Origin: an uncultured beta proteobacterium
GTDB taxonomy: Bacteria > Pseudomonadota > Gammaproteobacteria > Burkholderiales > Burkholderiaceae_C
Assembly: GCA_903853895.1 (NCBI GenBank)
Contig: CAINUX010000008.1
Location: 1-48,943 of the forward strand
Direction: 5' to 3'
Length of the DNA: 48,943 bases
This document shows, in pieces, positions 17,558 through 26,199 of this stretch. The notes under the pieces are model-generated. The model saw only the letters and a program-made list of their open reading frames with translations. It did no database searches and was not told where the DNA came from. Within the stretch, counting starts at the first letter, position 1; each line of letters begins with the position of its first letter. A program made the position numbers and the translations under genes.

Positions 17558-18531
17558 ATCGCCTGAGCAATATGCGCCATGTTGTTCAGCTTTTGATTGG
17601 AATGACCATGCTGCTGGTGCCCTTTCTCAGTCAGGCAGACGCTCCCTGGCCAGATGCACCACCCGTCGTAACTGTGGGGCGCATCGAGCGACTGGTTGGG
17701 CTGGCGTCTGCATTCGTGGATGCCCGCCCCATTGACGTATGGCTGCCTGCCGACTACACACCGGCCAAACGCTATGCAGTGCTGTACATGCAAGACGGGC
17801 AAAACCTTTTCGATGCGAGCCAGACTTGGAACAATGTCGCGTGGAACGTGCATGAGGCGCTATCAAAGTTGATGCAGCAGGGCAGGGTGCAGGACACGAT
17901 CGTGGTGGGCATCCCCAACAATGGCAAGTACCGCTACAGCGAGTATTACCCCGAGAAATACCTGGCGCTGGCGCCAGCCGAAGTGCGCGAAGACTATGTC
18001 CGCCGTGCGCAGTGGGGCCGCACATTGGGCGACGCTTATTTGCGCTACCTCGTGGAAGAACTCAAGCCCTTGATTGACAGGACGTACGCCACGCGGGCCG
18101 AACCTGCCGGCACGTTTCTGATGGGCTCCAGCATGGGCGGCATGATTTCACTCTATGCGTTGTGCGAATACCCCAACATCTTTGGTGGCGTGGCGGCCTT
18201 GTCCACCCACTGGGTCGGGCGACCCAGCGCATGGGGTCCGCCGGAGAGGCTGCAAAACGATGTCTTGCCGCAGGCGGCGTTTGGCTACTTGCGCGAAAAC
18301 CTGCCGAGACCAGGCTCGCACCGGCTTTACATGGACTACGGTACCACCGGCTTGGATGCGATCTATGGCAAACACCAGGTGAAGGTCGATGGCATCGTAA
18401 ATACGTTAGGCTACACAGCGTCCCATTGGCAATCCCGTGTGTTTGAGGGCACGGGCCACAGCGAGACCGATTGGGCCGCACGCGTGGAGATACCCTTGGA
18501 ATTTCTGTTGTCGAAAGACCAGAAGCGTTGA
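17554..18531 (+). CDS. Exported alpha/beta-hydrolase, esterase family (PF00756 type)
   Basis: Putative esterase of 325 residues. An N-terminal hydrophobic segment (VVQLLIGMTMLLVPFLSQAD) is a likely signal peptide. The alpha/beta-hydrolase core shows YAVLYMQDGQNLFD, the nucleophile elbow FLMGSSMGGMISLY (Ser193) and a catalytic His302 in EGTGHSETDW, as in Fes/IroE and esterase D-like enzymes. It overlaps the preceding amylase by 4 bp (ATGA) and is therefore translationally coupled to the sugar operon. Removal of acyl groups from imported or surface glucans is a plausible role, but it is inference only; similar enzymes cleave catechol-siderophore esters. Confidence 0.82.
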   Translation: MNRLSNMRHVVQLLIGMTMLLVPFLSQADAPWPDAPPVVTVGRIERLVGLASAFVDARPIDVWLPADYTPAKRYAVLYMQDGQNLFDASQTWNNVAWNVHEALSKLMQQGRVQDTIVVGIPNNGKYRYSEYYPEKYLALAPAEVREDYVRRAQWGRTLGDAYLRYLVEELKPLIDRTYATRAEPAGTFLMGSSMGGMISLYALCEYPNIFGGVAALSTHWVGRPSAWGPPERLQNDVLPQAAFGYLRENLPRPGSHRLYMDYGTTGLDAIYGKHQVKVDGIVNTLGYTASHWQSRVFEGTGHSETDWAARVEIPLEFLLSKDQKR

Positions 18532-18547
18532 TTCGGAAGGCCGCCGT

Positions 18548-19126
18548 ATGAACATCGAAACCCTGTTTCCGACACTGATTGGGATCGAGCAAGCCGATCA
18601 GGAGACCATAGCAGCGATTGCCCGCGAGGTTCTATTGCAGAGGCCCACACTGGAGGGGCTGCTGTCGCAAACCTGGGGCGACAACGTGCTGTCATCGTTC
18701 GACAGCGAAAAGGATTTGTTCACGTTTGCCGGGTTGCAAACGCTCAAGGATTTTGTCGAGAAGAGTATTCTGGAGTTTGTTCAAGCCACACGCGTAGACC
18801 AGAAACTCCAGTTTGATCCGAGCTATACCCAGAGCTGGATCAATGTGACACGGCAGTATGGATTTCAGGAACGCCATAACCACGAAAGAGGCGCCGAGGG
18901 CCTGTCAATCAGCGGCGCTTACTACTACAGCACCAATGGGGAAGATGGCGATTTATCAATCGTTCCGACCGACATGCAGGCCAAATACTTTGGCAATTGC
19001 GTAATCAAACCCCAGGTTGGGCGATTGGTCTTGTTCAGGTCCGAGGTGTTTCACCGGGTGAGCGCGAACATGACCCAATCGGACCGCATATTGTTCAGTT
19101 TCAACTACCTGCTGAAGAAAGTGTAG
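18548..19126 (+). CDS. Putative 2-oxoglutarate/Fe(II) oxygenase (PF13759 type)
   Basis: A 192-residue protein, start ATG at 18548 with GGAAGG upstream. The body matches putative 2OG-Fe(II) oxygenases of the TIGR02466 type: SWINVTRQYGFQERHNHERG, then LSISGAYYYS, a distal VLFRSEVFHRVSAN and RILFSFNY at the end. The metal ligands would be the His of the HNHE segment and the His of FHRV. It is the last gene of the maltodextrin operon, 16 bp after the esterase. In carbohydrate TonB-receptor loci of other Proteobacteria, genes of this type occur with flavin halogenases like the one at 21160, and the same pairing is seen here. The natural substrate is not known. Confidence 0.8.
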   Translation: MNIETLFPTLIGIEQADQETIAAIAREVLLQRPTLEGLLSQTWGDNVLSSFDSEKDLFTFAGLQTLKDFVEKSILEFVQATRVDQKLQFDPSYTQSWINVTRQYGFQERHNHERGAEGLSISGAYYYSTNGEDGDLSIVPTDMQAKYFGNCVIKPQVGRLVLFRSEVFHRVSANMTQSDRILFSFNYLLKKV

Positions 19127-19151
19127 TGCCGCTGCGGGGCGGCACCCGGGA

Positions 19152-21155
19152 CTACTGCGCCTGCAGGTACTTGTCCAGAAATTGCGCTGCGCGGTTGTAG
19201 AAGTCTGCCTTGTTTGCCGGATCGCGCAGACTGTGTCCCTCACTCTTGTAGACCACCCACTCCGAGGACGGATTGCCGGATTGAACTGCCTTGCGAAACG
19301 CGTCGGCTTGTTGCAGTGGCACCTCACCGTCTTTGTCACCGTGGGCCAGCAGCACCGGCTGGCGTAGCACGGCCGACTGGTCACTGGAAACAGACCAGGC
19401 CACACCGCAGCGAAACAGCTGGGGGTGGCGTGCCATGGCAGTCAGGGCGGCAGCAGCGCCGAACCCCGATCCACCAACCGCGATGCGTTTGGGGTCTGCA
19501 ATGCCCTGCGCAATGGCCCACTGCACCGTGTCGGCAATGTCGTTGCTCGTGCCCAGTCCCGACGGACCATTGCCGGCGGCTTGCGAATGGCGCAAGCCCA
19601 GGCCGCGTGTGCCGCGCAGTTCCGGGCGCAGGACGGCATATCCCCTGGCTACCAGGAATTGCAGAGCCGCGTCCCAGGCCCATTGTTCGCTGTGTGCATT
19701 GAGCGCATTCGGCAGCCACATCACGGTGGGCATTGGCGTTGCTGCTGCCCCCTTGGGTCGCAGGACCCACACCGGAATTTCCAGGCCGTCGCGGGCCGCA
19801 AAGCGCTGGACGTCCATGCTGGCCATGTCTCTGGACGCGATGTCCGGGCGCAGCGAACCCAGCCTGGTGAGCTTGCGCGTTTCGCGGTTATACAGAAGGT
19901 ACACCGTCGGCTGTGTGTCGGAGAATGCCTCCACCAGTATTTGCTGCGGGCTGCCCTGCGAAGCAACTGCCACGCGGTTCACCGTGCGCGGCAGCAACTG
20001 GTCGAGTTGCTGCTGTAGTTGCTTGAAATCCGGGTCAAGCCATTGGGTGATTTCGGCGTCAATCGTGAAGCGAAATCCAACGACTTTGTTCTGACTGACC
20101 AGCACTTGTGCGTCCACATCAAATTGCGCGGATTGTGCGAGTGGCGCGGCCGACCAGCGTGTAGCGTTAACGTCATACAACCAAAGGGCCAACTTGTCTT
20201 GCCCACGCCGGGCACTTACATACAAGATGCCACGCGGGTCAATGTGTTTGATGCCCCAGTCTGCCTCGGCTTCGGGGGCACAGTCGGTGAGCGTGCGCCA
20301 TTGGTTGGTGACGGGGTCCCGCCACGTTGTGATTAGTCTGCTGCCATCACGAACAATCGCGGCGCGCAAGTTCCCGGCAGCATCAGCATGGGCCAGCACC
20401 ACCTCACCGGGAACATCCAGTGACCGGGTCCGACCGGTTCGCAGGTTCGTTTCCAATAGTTCAATTGGCGTGGACTTGGTACCCTTGGGCCTCCACATGA
20501 CAATGCTGTCGGGTGTTGCTGATTCGATGGGTGACAGCACATACGTATTCCAGGCTTGCAGCCGGTCCGACTCGACTTCCCGCAGGTTCTTGACGTTGGG
20601 AGCGTCGGCAATTTGCTTGAAGCCCATGCCTTCCTGTCCCATGGCCGCGCCGCCCGTTCCCTTGGGGGCTGCGCCTGTTGGTAGGGCCCCTGAAATGCCG
20701 CCACTGTCGATCTTCTCGATTTTTACGTCTTCCCGGCGCTCCACCAACTGGCGAAACGCCGAACCGTCGTCTTGGATCGTGTACAACCCGGGACCGGATT
20801 TAACCAGGCCTTGCGGCAACCGGCGCTCCTCCACCGAAAAAATCAGTCGATGGGGGTTGGTCCACGCCACATTGCACGCATCTGCAATCTCCTGGCTGTG
20901 CAGAACGGTGGGTTGCATGCTGGCCATATCGAGCACGCTGAGCATCACACCCCGGTGTTTGGCCACCGTGCGCAAGGCCAGACGCTTGCCATCGGGCGAC
21001 AGATGGGCCGACAGGGTTTCCTCGTCGCGGAAGAACTGGGCGGCATCCGGCGCACCAGAAGCCGCCCAAGCGGGTGCGCTCACCCACGGAAGCGCAGCGC
21101 CGAACAGAACGGTCCTCCGGCGCAAACCTATCGCATCACTATCGGAGCTTTTCAT
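19152..21155 (-). CDS. S9-family peptidase (prolyl oligopeptidase / acylaminoacyl type), Tat-exported
   Basis: Exported serine hydrolase of 667 residues. The N-terminus is a twin-arginine-like signal (GLRRRTVLFGAALPWVSAPA). The middle is a beta-propeller-like region (LSAHLSPDGKRLALRTVAKH; WLYDVNATRW). The C-terminal alpha/beta-hydrolase domain has the catalytic triad Ser563 (IAVGGSGFGAA), Asp609 (LLAHGDKDGEVP) and His641 (KSEGHSLRDP). It starts 4 bp after the halogenase stop, so the two are co-transcribed from the minus strand, and converges with the 2OG oxygenase gene. Its role in a sugar locus is unclear: it could process peptides, or act as an esterase on modified substrates. Confidence 0.88.
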   Translation of the reverse strand: MKSSDSDAIGLRRRTVLFGAALPWVSAPAWAASGAPDAAQFFRDEETLSAHLSPDGKRLALRTVAKHRGVMLSVLDMASMQPTVLHSQEIADACNVAWTNPHRLIFSVEERRLPQGLVKSGPGLYTIQDDGSAFRQLVERREDVKIEKIDSGGISGALPTGAAPKGTGGAAMGQEGMGFKQIADAPNVKNLREVESDRLQAWNTYVLSPIESATPDSIVMWRPKGTKSTPIELLETNLRTGRTRSLDVPGEVVLAHADAAGNLRAAIVRDGSRLITTWRDPVTNQWRTLTDCAPEAEADWGIKHIDPRGILYVSARRGQDKLALWLYDVNATRWSAAPLAQSAQFDVDAQVLVSQNKVVGFRFTIDAEITQWLDPDFKQLQQQLDQLLPRTVNRVAVASQGSPQQILVEAFSDTQPTVYLLYNRETRKLTRLGSLRPDIASRDMASMDVQRFAARDGLEIPVWVLRPKGAAATPMPTVMWLPNALNAHSEQWAWDAALQFLVARGYAVLRPELRGTRGLGLRHSQAAGNGPSGLGTSNDIADTVQWAIAQGIADPKRIAVGGSGFGAAAALTAMARHPQLFRCGVAWSVSSDQSAVLRQPVLLAHGDKDGEVPLQQADAFRKAVQSGNPSSEWVVYKSEGHSLRDPANKADFYNRAAQFLDKYLQAQ

Positions 21156-21159
21156 GTTT

Positions 21160-22677
21160 TTACATTTTCAGTTTGGGCGCCGCGCAATGTCGAGCAACGT
21201 ACGCGGCGTGGTCTGGCATCACATCCACGCACTTGGCAATGACGGCGCGCACGCTTTCCAGGTACTCTACAGTGGCCTCTTCGGACTGCAAATCGACCAG
21301 GGTGTTGTAGCCTTCGGTGGGCAGGTTTTGCCCTTGCATCACCTGCAGCCAACCGGTCTCGGCAAACAGTTCGTTGTCAAACCGCACGATGCGTCCACGC
21401 GAACGGTAGAGGTTCAACTTCTCGGTCAAGGTTTGCGGCACCTCCATGTTGGCGCAGGCCTTCCAGAACTCGGAATCATCGCGCTGGTTTGCTTTGTAAT
21501 GCAGGATTATGAAGTCACGGATGCGCTCGAAGTGGAAACGGCTTTGGCGGTTGTATTCATCCACATCGGCAGCGCTGAAGCCCGTATCGGGAAAGAATTC
21601 AATGAGTTGTGAGACCGCCGCCTGCACCAGGTGGATGCTGGTGGATTCCAGTGGCTCCAGAAAGCCGCCAGCCAGCCCGATGGCGATCACATTGCGGTTC
21701 CACGCCTTCTTGCGCATGCCAACCGTAAACTTAAACAATCGGGGATCAGCCAGCGGCTTTCCGTCCAGGTTGGCAAGCAGTGTCGCGGCAGCCTCGTCAT
21801 CGCTGATGGCTTTGCTGCAGTACACGTGGCCATTGCCGATGCGGTGCTGCAACGGAATTCGCCACTGCCAACCAGCACGGTGGGCTGTGGAACGGGTATA
21901 GGGGGTGAGTGTGGCAGCAGACTCGCACGGAACCGCCAGTGCACGGTCGCAGGGCAGCCAGTGTGACCAGTCCTCGTAGCCGGTTTTGAGTGTCTCTTCG
22001 ATCAGCAGCCCGCGCATGCCGGAGCAGTCAATGAACAGATCGCCTTCGACCCGCTCACCACTGGCCAGCACCACAGCGTCCACATAGCCATCGCCTTCGC
22101 GTTGGGTCACCTGCACGATCTTGCCCTCGGTGCGAACCACGCCGCGCTCAATGCAGAGTTTTCGCAAGTACTTGGCGTACAGGCTGGCGTCGAAATGGTA
22201 GGCGTAGGCGATGTCATTCAACGGGGAGTTGGACACATCTGACGGCGGTGGCATGAACTTGTTTGCCTTGGACGCCATGCGGGTGATGGAGTACGCCTCC
22301 AGGTCTTGTGCCTTGCCCAGAGCGCGCATCTTGCGCCAGTATTGTTCAAAGGGAACCGTCCACAGATCCTGGCCGATACGCCCGAACCCATGCATGTAGC
22401 GGTCCCCCAGCTTGCCCCAGTTGACAAATTCGATGCCCAGTTTGAAGGTGCCTTGCGTCTCTTTGAGGAATTCACTTTCATCAATGCCGACGATCTTGTT
22501 GAAACGCTGGATCATCGGAATGGTCGCTTCCCCGACCCCAATGATGCCGATTTCATCGGACTCTACGAGTCGAATGGCATAGCGGCCCTTGAGTATGGTG
22601 GAGAGCGCCGCAGCGGTCATCCAACCTGAGGTGCCGCCACCGACGATGACAATGGTTTTGATGGGAGTGGTTTGCAT
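21160..22677 (-). CDS. Flavin-dependent tryptophan halogenase family protein
   Basis: FAD-binding halogenase-like monooxygenase of 505 residues from the ATG at 22677 (a TTG 9 bp upstream is possible). It has the dinucleotide motif VIVGGGTSGWMTA, the conserved lysine at position 79 (GTFKLGIEF), the halogenase motif WQWRIP (residues 270-275) and the LEPLESTSIHL segment with Glu344-Ser345. In PrnA/RebH the lysine carries HOCl as chloramine and the Trp motif blocks monooxygenase leakage, so catalytic halogenation looks possible. It lies just downstream of a TonB-dependent receptor, the setting where many uncharacterised halogenases of this clade occur. A partner flavin reductase is not in the window. 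The substrate is unknown. Confidence 0.9.
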   Translation of the reverse strand: MQTTPIKTIVIVGGGTSGWMTAAALSTILKGRYAIRLVESDEIGIIGVGEATIPMIQRFNKIVGIDESEFLKETQGTFKLGIEFVNWGKLGDRYMHGFGRIGQDLWTVPFEQYWRKMRALGKAQDLEAYSITRMASKANKFMPPPSDVSNSPLNDIAYAYHFDASLYAKYLRKLCIERGVVRTEGKIVQVTQREGDGYVDAVVLASGERVEGDLFIDCSGMRGLLIEETLKTGYEDWSHWLPCDRALAVPCESAATLTPYTRSTAHRAGWQWRIPLQHRIGNGHVYCSKAISDDEAAATLLANLDGKPLADPRLFKFTVGMRKKAWNRNVIAIGLAGGFLEPLESTSIHLVQAAVSQLIEFFPDTGFSAADVDEYNRQSRFHFERIRDFIILHYKANQRDDSEFWKACANMEVPQTLTEKLNLYRSRGRIVRFDNELFAETGWLQVMQGQNLPTEGYNTLVDLQSEEATVEYLESVRAVIAKCVDVMPDHAAYVARHCAAPKLKM

Positions 22678-22714
22678 GGAATACAAGCGCGAAAAGGATC
22701 AACTATAAAGAAAG

Positions 22715-22744
22715 AAACCCTGTGTGCCGAAGCCAACAGGGTTT
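22715..22744 (-). terminator. Intrinsic terminator of the TonB receptor gene
   Basis: On the minus strand AAACCCTGT pairs with ACAGGGTTT over a loop with a TTCG core, followed by the T-rich run TTTCTTTCTTT. It lies 67 bp past the TonB receptor stop and 38 bp before the halogenase start, so the halogenase needs read-through or its own promoter. Confidence 0.75.
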
Positions 22745-22810
22745 TTGGTGTCAGACCAAGCGGGTTGCGCAAGCTGCGGCGGCGTGCACCGCAACAGCCT
22801 GCAGTTTCCC

Positions 22811-25660
22811 TTAGAACTTGTAGTTCAGACCGAAGTTGTACGTCTTGCCGTATTGCACGGTGTCAACGATCGTTTCTTCGCCGGTCGTGTCGTCAACCTT
22901 CATGCGCTGGAACTTCGCGTCGGTGAAGTTGTTGGCTGACAGGGTCAGAGACAAGCCCTTGAAGTAACCCGTCTGGAACTCGTAGGCCAACTGCAGATCA
23001 ACAATGGTTTCACCCTTGATCCAGGTTGTCTTCTTCGAGTCTTCGAATTCGGTGATCTCGCCGATGAACGAAGAACGCGTCTTTTGAGCCAAGCCAATCT
23101 GGAAACCATTCGCTTCGTAGTACAGCTTCATGTTGCGGACCGTGCGTGACAGGCCAGGCAGCGGAATGCTGGCACCCAGGTCCTTGCCATCCACGGAGCT
23201 CGAAGGCAGCTTGACATCGCTGGTCGTGTCGGAGAAGTTCATCTGCACACCAAAACCGTCCAGCGCGCTGGATGCCAGCGAGAACGGCACGTCAAAGTTG
23301 ATTTCGTAACCTTGAATCTTGCCGCCTGTACCGTTGATCTTGTTGGTAAAGATACCCTTGGTGGAACCTTTGTTGACACCGGTTTGTGCCAGGGAAGTAG
23401 AGGGCGTAATGAAGGGTGCGAAGTCAACCTGGCGTCCAATCGACAGGATGTAGCTGTCCAGGTTCTTGTAGAAAGCTGCCACGCTGATCACGCCCTTTTT
23501 GCCGAAATACTTTTCGAACGAGAGGTCGTAGGCATTGGCGCGGAAAGGCTCCAGGTAGGGGTTGCCACCGCTACCACGCAACACAGGATTGGCCGCGTCG
23601 TCGCCACTCTGGGACAGGCTGAAGCTGCCGGTTGCCTTCATGTCTGCCATCGAGGGGCGCGCCATGACCTTGGCTGCGGCAAAGCGCAGAACCTGGTCAT
23701 TTGGCAGGCTCAGGGCCAAATTCATGCTCGGCAGCACGTCGGAATAGCTGGAACCGAACGACACGCTATTGGTCGGGCAGGTTGCTGCCGTCTTCTGGCA
23801 GTTGCTGGAGTTGTACGTCACACCGGTCGAGTTCTGCTTGGTGTTGACGAACTGGGTGCCGATGTTGCCGCGCAGGGGCATGCCCATCACGGTGCTGTCG
23901 ATGTCACCCTTGATGAACGTGGTGGTCACGTCTTCTGTGACGCCCCATTGCTTGTCCACAATGCCGCCGTCTACCTTGTTGACCAGCGTGTAAATGGAGC
24001 CTTCGGTCCCGGCGGGGTCGAACGTGGCGATCGGTACCCCATTGGCCGTTGTCAGGGTTGTCGTTCCTGGAATCGGTACGGAACCCAATACGCCCTGTCC
24101 GGCGATCTGCAAGGTGTACTCCAACGCGGAATGCTGTTTGTCGCGCTTGGATAAGTTGATACCGACCTGGGCTGATACCAGTGGACCCCAATCCAGTTCC
24201 TTGCTTTCGGTCAGGCGGACGTTGTTGACGGTGTCCGTCTCGCTGGGTCGCGCCAGATAGCCTGCCTGTGCAAAGCGTGCGCCATTGTCGGTACCACCCC
24301 AGCCGTTGATGTCGGTCAACGCGATCTTGGAACGGTCGGCGTAGTTGACGCTGGTGGTGTACTTCACGTCTTCAAAATTTTTGCCGTTGAAGCCGGTCCA
24401 GGAAATGCTGCCCAAGGGTGGTAAGCCTCCTGGATTGTTTTTGTAGTCGCCTGGCTGGCCAGCGGTGGTTTCATAACGCTGCTCGTCGCGCGTTGCCTTG
24501 GAGTTTGCCAGGTCCAGCGTGGTCGTCCAGGAGCCAGTCTTCAGGCTGGAGTTCAGTCCAATGGATACCAGGCTGTCGTCATACGTGGTCATGTGGTTGC
24601 GCACCACACCCTTGTAGTTGTTGATCGTGCCGGATGTGGCAACACCGCCCACCACAGTTGCGTTGCTCAACACACCATCAGGATCGTAGTCACCCGCGCC
24701 ACCAGCCACTGCACCTTCGAGGCCAGTGCGGCGATAGCTGCCCTTGCCTTTGGAGGACAGTACGTCGATCGTCGTCTTGAAATCCTTGCTGGGGTTGAAC
24801 TGCAGCACGGCGAGCACGGCATCGCGGTCTTGGCCGGTGGTTTCAACGTCGGCCTTGAAGCCGCCGGGTACTTTGACCGATGTGCCTGTCGCTGGGTTGT
24901 TCCAGTCCGCAGCCCATCCGCCCCATGAATCAAACTTGACCTGCTGGTTGTTGCGGTCGCGGTTACGCGTCACGCCCAGGGCCAAACCGATGGTGCGGTC
25001 GGCAAACTGGTCCACATACGAGAAGCTGCCCGTGTTGCCATCACCTTGCTCAGGTGCGCCGGAACCAATACCGCTGGTCTTTTTCTTCAGATTCACGACC
25101 ATCGTGCGGCCGGGAAAGTCCAGGGGCTTGAGTGTGCGCAGGTCGGTTGTGGAGGACAGTCCTTGCCCAACCAGAGTTGCGTCCGGTGTCTTGTACACGA
25201 CGATACCGCTCATCAATTCAGCGGGGTACACGTCGAACGACGGCGCGCGGCTGTCACCGGTGGATGCTTGCTCGCGGCCATTCAACAGGGAGCCGTTGAA
25301 GTCAGGCGACATGCCGCGGATGCTGATGGTCGAGGCCTTGCCTGTGCGCATGTCGCGCTGGGCGGTCACACCGGGCAAGCGGGCGATGGACTCGGCAACC
25401 GTAGCGTCAGGCAACTTGCCAATGTCTTCCGCGGAGATGGCGTCAACGATCGAATCGGAGTTCTTCTTGGTCGAAATCGCAGCTTCAATGCCCTTGCGGA
25501 TACCGGTAACAGTCACGGTACCCAGGGCAGTTGCGTCCTGCGCATAGGCGCCGCTGGTTGTCATGATCAGCACGGCACAGCCGGCAGCTATAGGGGCTAG
25601 TTTGAACAGCGAACTGCGCGCATGGGGTGCGCCAGCGGACGGGGAGGGGGCGTTCTTCAT
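22811..25660 (-). CDS. TonB-dependent receptor, probable maltodextrin receptor
   Basis: Outer-membrane active transporter of 949 residues. The ATG at 25660 is preferred over upstream in-frame starts because it has AGGA upstream and begins a signal peptide ending near SGAYAQ. The plug domain is clear (GTVTVTGIRKGIEAAISTKK; GKLPDATVAESIARLPGVT; ISIRGMSPDFNGSLLNGREQ), and the beta-barrel ends with the aromatic YNFGLNYKF typical of assembled porins. The plug resembles the carbohydrate TonB receptors of Xanthomonas and Caulobacter (TIGR01782 type; MalA is the maltodextrin example). The adjacent alpha-glucan genes make maltodextrin the best guess. It is monocistronic, with a terminator right after it. 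Confidence 0.9.
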   Translation of the reverse strand: MKNAPSPSAGAPHARSSLFKLAPIAAGCAVLIMTTSGAYAQDATALGTVTVTGIRKGIEAAISTKKNSDSIVDAISAEDIGKLPDATVAESIARLPGVTAQRDMRTGKASTISIRGMSPDFNGSLLNGREQASTGDSRAPSFDVYPAELMSGIVVYKTPDATLVGQGLSSTTDLRTLKPLDFPGRTMVVNLKKKTSGIGSGAPEQGDGNTGSFSYVDQFADRTIGLALGVTRNRDRNNQQVKFDSWGGWAADWNNPATGTSVKVPGGFKADVETTGQDRDAVLAVLQFNPSKDFKTTIDVLSSKGKGSYRRTGLEGAVAGGAGDYDPDGVLSNATVVGGVATSGTINNYKGVVRNHMTTYDDSLVSIGLNSSLKTGSWTTTLDLANSKATRDEQRYETTAGQPGDYKNNPGGLPPLGSISWTGFNGKNFEDVKYTTSVNYADRSKIALTDINGWGGTDNGARFAQAGYLARPSETDTVNNVRLTESKELDWGPLVSAQVGINLSKRDKQHSALEYTLQIAGQGVLGSVPIPGTTTLTTANGVPIATFDPAGTEGSIYTLVNKVDGGIVDKQWGVTEDVTTTFIKGDIDSTVMGMPLRGNIGTQFVNTKQNSTGVTYNSSNCQKTAATCPTNSVSFGSSYSDVLPSMNLALSLPNDQVLRFAAAKVMARPSMADMKATGSFSLSQSGDDAANPVLRGSGGNPYLEPFRANAYDLSFEKYFGKKGVISVAAFYKNLDSYILSIGRQVDFAPFITPSTSLAQTGVNKGSTKGIFTNKINGTGGKIQGYEINFDVPFSLASSALDGFGVQMNFSDTTSDVKLPSSSVDGKDLGASIPLPGLSRTVRNMKLYYEANGFQIGLAQKTRSSFIGEITEFEDSKKTTWIKGETIVDLQLAYEFQTGYFKGLSLTLSANNFTDAKFQRMKVDDTTGEETIVDTVQYGKTYNFGLNYKF

Positions 25661-25770
25661 AAATTTTTTCCTGAAACACGTTTTGTTGCACATTCTTTGA
25701 GGGGGGCGTCAAAGGCTCGACCGATGGTTCATGTGTACCTCGGCTGCACCACGTTTGTACCAAAACAAGA

Positions 25771-25799
25771 AATATACAGACATAGGCACAAACCCTTAA
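25771..25799 (-). promoter_or_regulatory. Candidate promoter of the TonB receptor gene
   Basis: Minus strand: -35 TTAAGG (25794-25799, three of six consensus bases), 17-bp spacer, -10 TATATT (25771-25776, five of six). The start codon is about 110 bp downstream. The -35 is weak, as expected of an activated promoter. Confidence 0.35.
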
Positions 25800-25893
25800 G
25801 TGCTGAATATTTGTGCAGTTACGCAGTTTTTTTGTGGAATAAGCAACGTTTATGGACTAAACTTCGGCCAATTCAGCGAATTTCTCTGAGTTG

Positions 25894-25922
25894 TTGAATT
25901 TTATTTGTATTCAAACTACATT
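25894..25922 (+). promoter_or_regulatory. Candidate promoter and sugar-regulon operator 3, TonB receptor/glk intergenic
   Basis: -35 TTGAAT (25894-25899), 17-bp spacer, -10 TACATT (25917-25922). The 15-bp dyad TGTATTCAAACTACA (25906-25920) covers spacer and -10, and is the most symmetrical of the seven sites of this family. It faces rightward toward the terminator at 25964 and glk. Confidence 0.45.
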
Positions 25923-25928
25923 GAAGTT

Positions 25929-25993
25929 TATGAATTTGGTTGGTTGGGTTCTCAAGAGGTTTGCCCCATCGTCAAAACGATGGGGTTTTTTTT
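25929..25993 (+). ncRNA. Putative small RNA or attenuated glk leader (about 65 nt)
   Basis: The rightward promoter candidate above would start transcription near 25929, and a strong intrinsic terminator ends at 25993. No open reading frame lies between. The product would be a short RNA with GGTTGGTTGGGTT in its 5' half and a terminator stem at its end. The alternative is a leader of glk whose transcription is attenuated here, since glk starts 207 bp further on. I cannot tell the two apart from sequence. Confidence 0.4.
25964..25993 (+). terminator. Strong intrinsic terminator with no upstream gene on its strand
   Basis: CCCCATCGT (25964-25972), loop CAAA, ACGATGGGG (25977-25985), then eight T (25986-25993). 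It works rightward only, because the leftward side lacks a T-run. The nearest gene on the left is on the opposite strand, so this stop signal must serve a non-coding transcript or a leader. Confidence 0.85.
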
Positions 25994-26035
25994 GGGACGT
26001 GCATGCTTCTTTTTGACGTAGGTCACGTGCAGGTT

Positions 26036-26050
26036 TGTTGTTCTACTAAC
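26036..26050 (+). promoter_or_regulatory. Candidate sugar-regulon operator 4 (glk upstream, distal)
   Basis: TGTTGTTCTACTAAC. It matches the malK and glgP sites in the left half and ACTA core and deviates in the last three bases. It lies 150 bp before glk, 110 bp upstream of a second site. Confidence 0.4.
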
Positions 26051-26145
26051 ATGTGGCCTGCTTTTTTCTGGTTTTTTTGAACATTCGTCATGTTAATCAA
26101 GGGTTTTCTTGCCGAGGTGGCTGGAAGGAGTTGTTTTTGACGTTT

Positions 26146-26160
26146 TGTCTTTTGACTACA
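26146..26160 (+). promoter_or_regulatory. Candidate sugar-regulon operator 5 (glk upstream, proximal)
   Basis: TGTCTTTTGACTACA. It shares TTTGACTACA with the glgP distal site (29189-29203). It lies 39 bp before the glk start codon, a position suited to repression. Confidence 0.5.
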
Positions 26161-26199
26161 AATTTGGCCCAAGACTGGCCGCTGTGAAGGATATTTGGC

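Noticed and set aside
25592..25605. GGGGCTAG in the TonB receptor signal region as a sixth repeat copy
   Set aside because: Only the short end motif matches; the hairpin end is missing at the expected distance.
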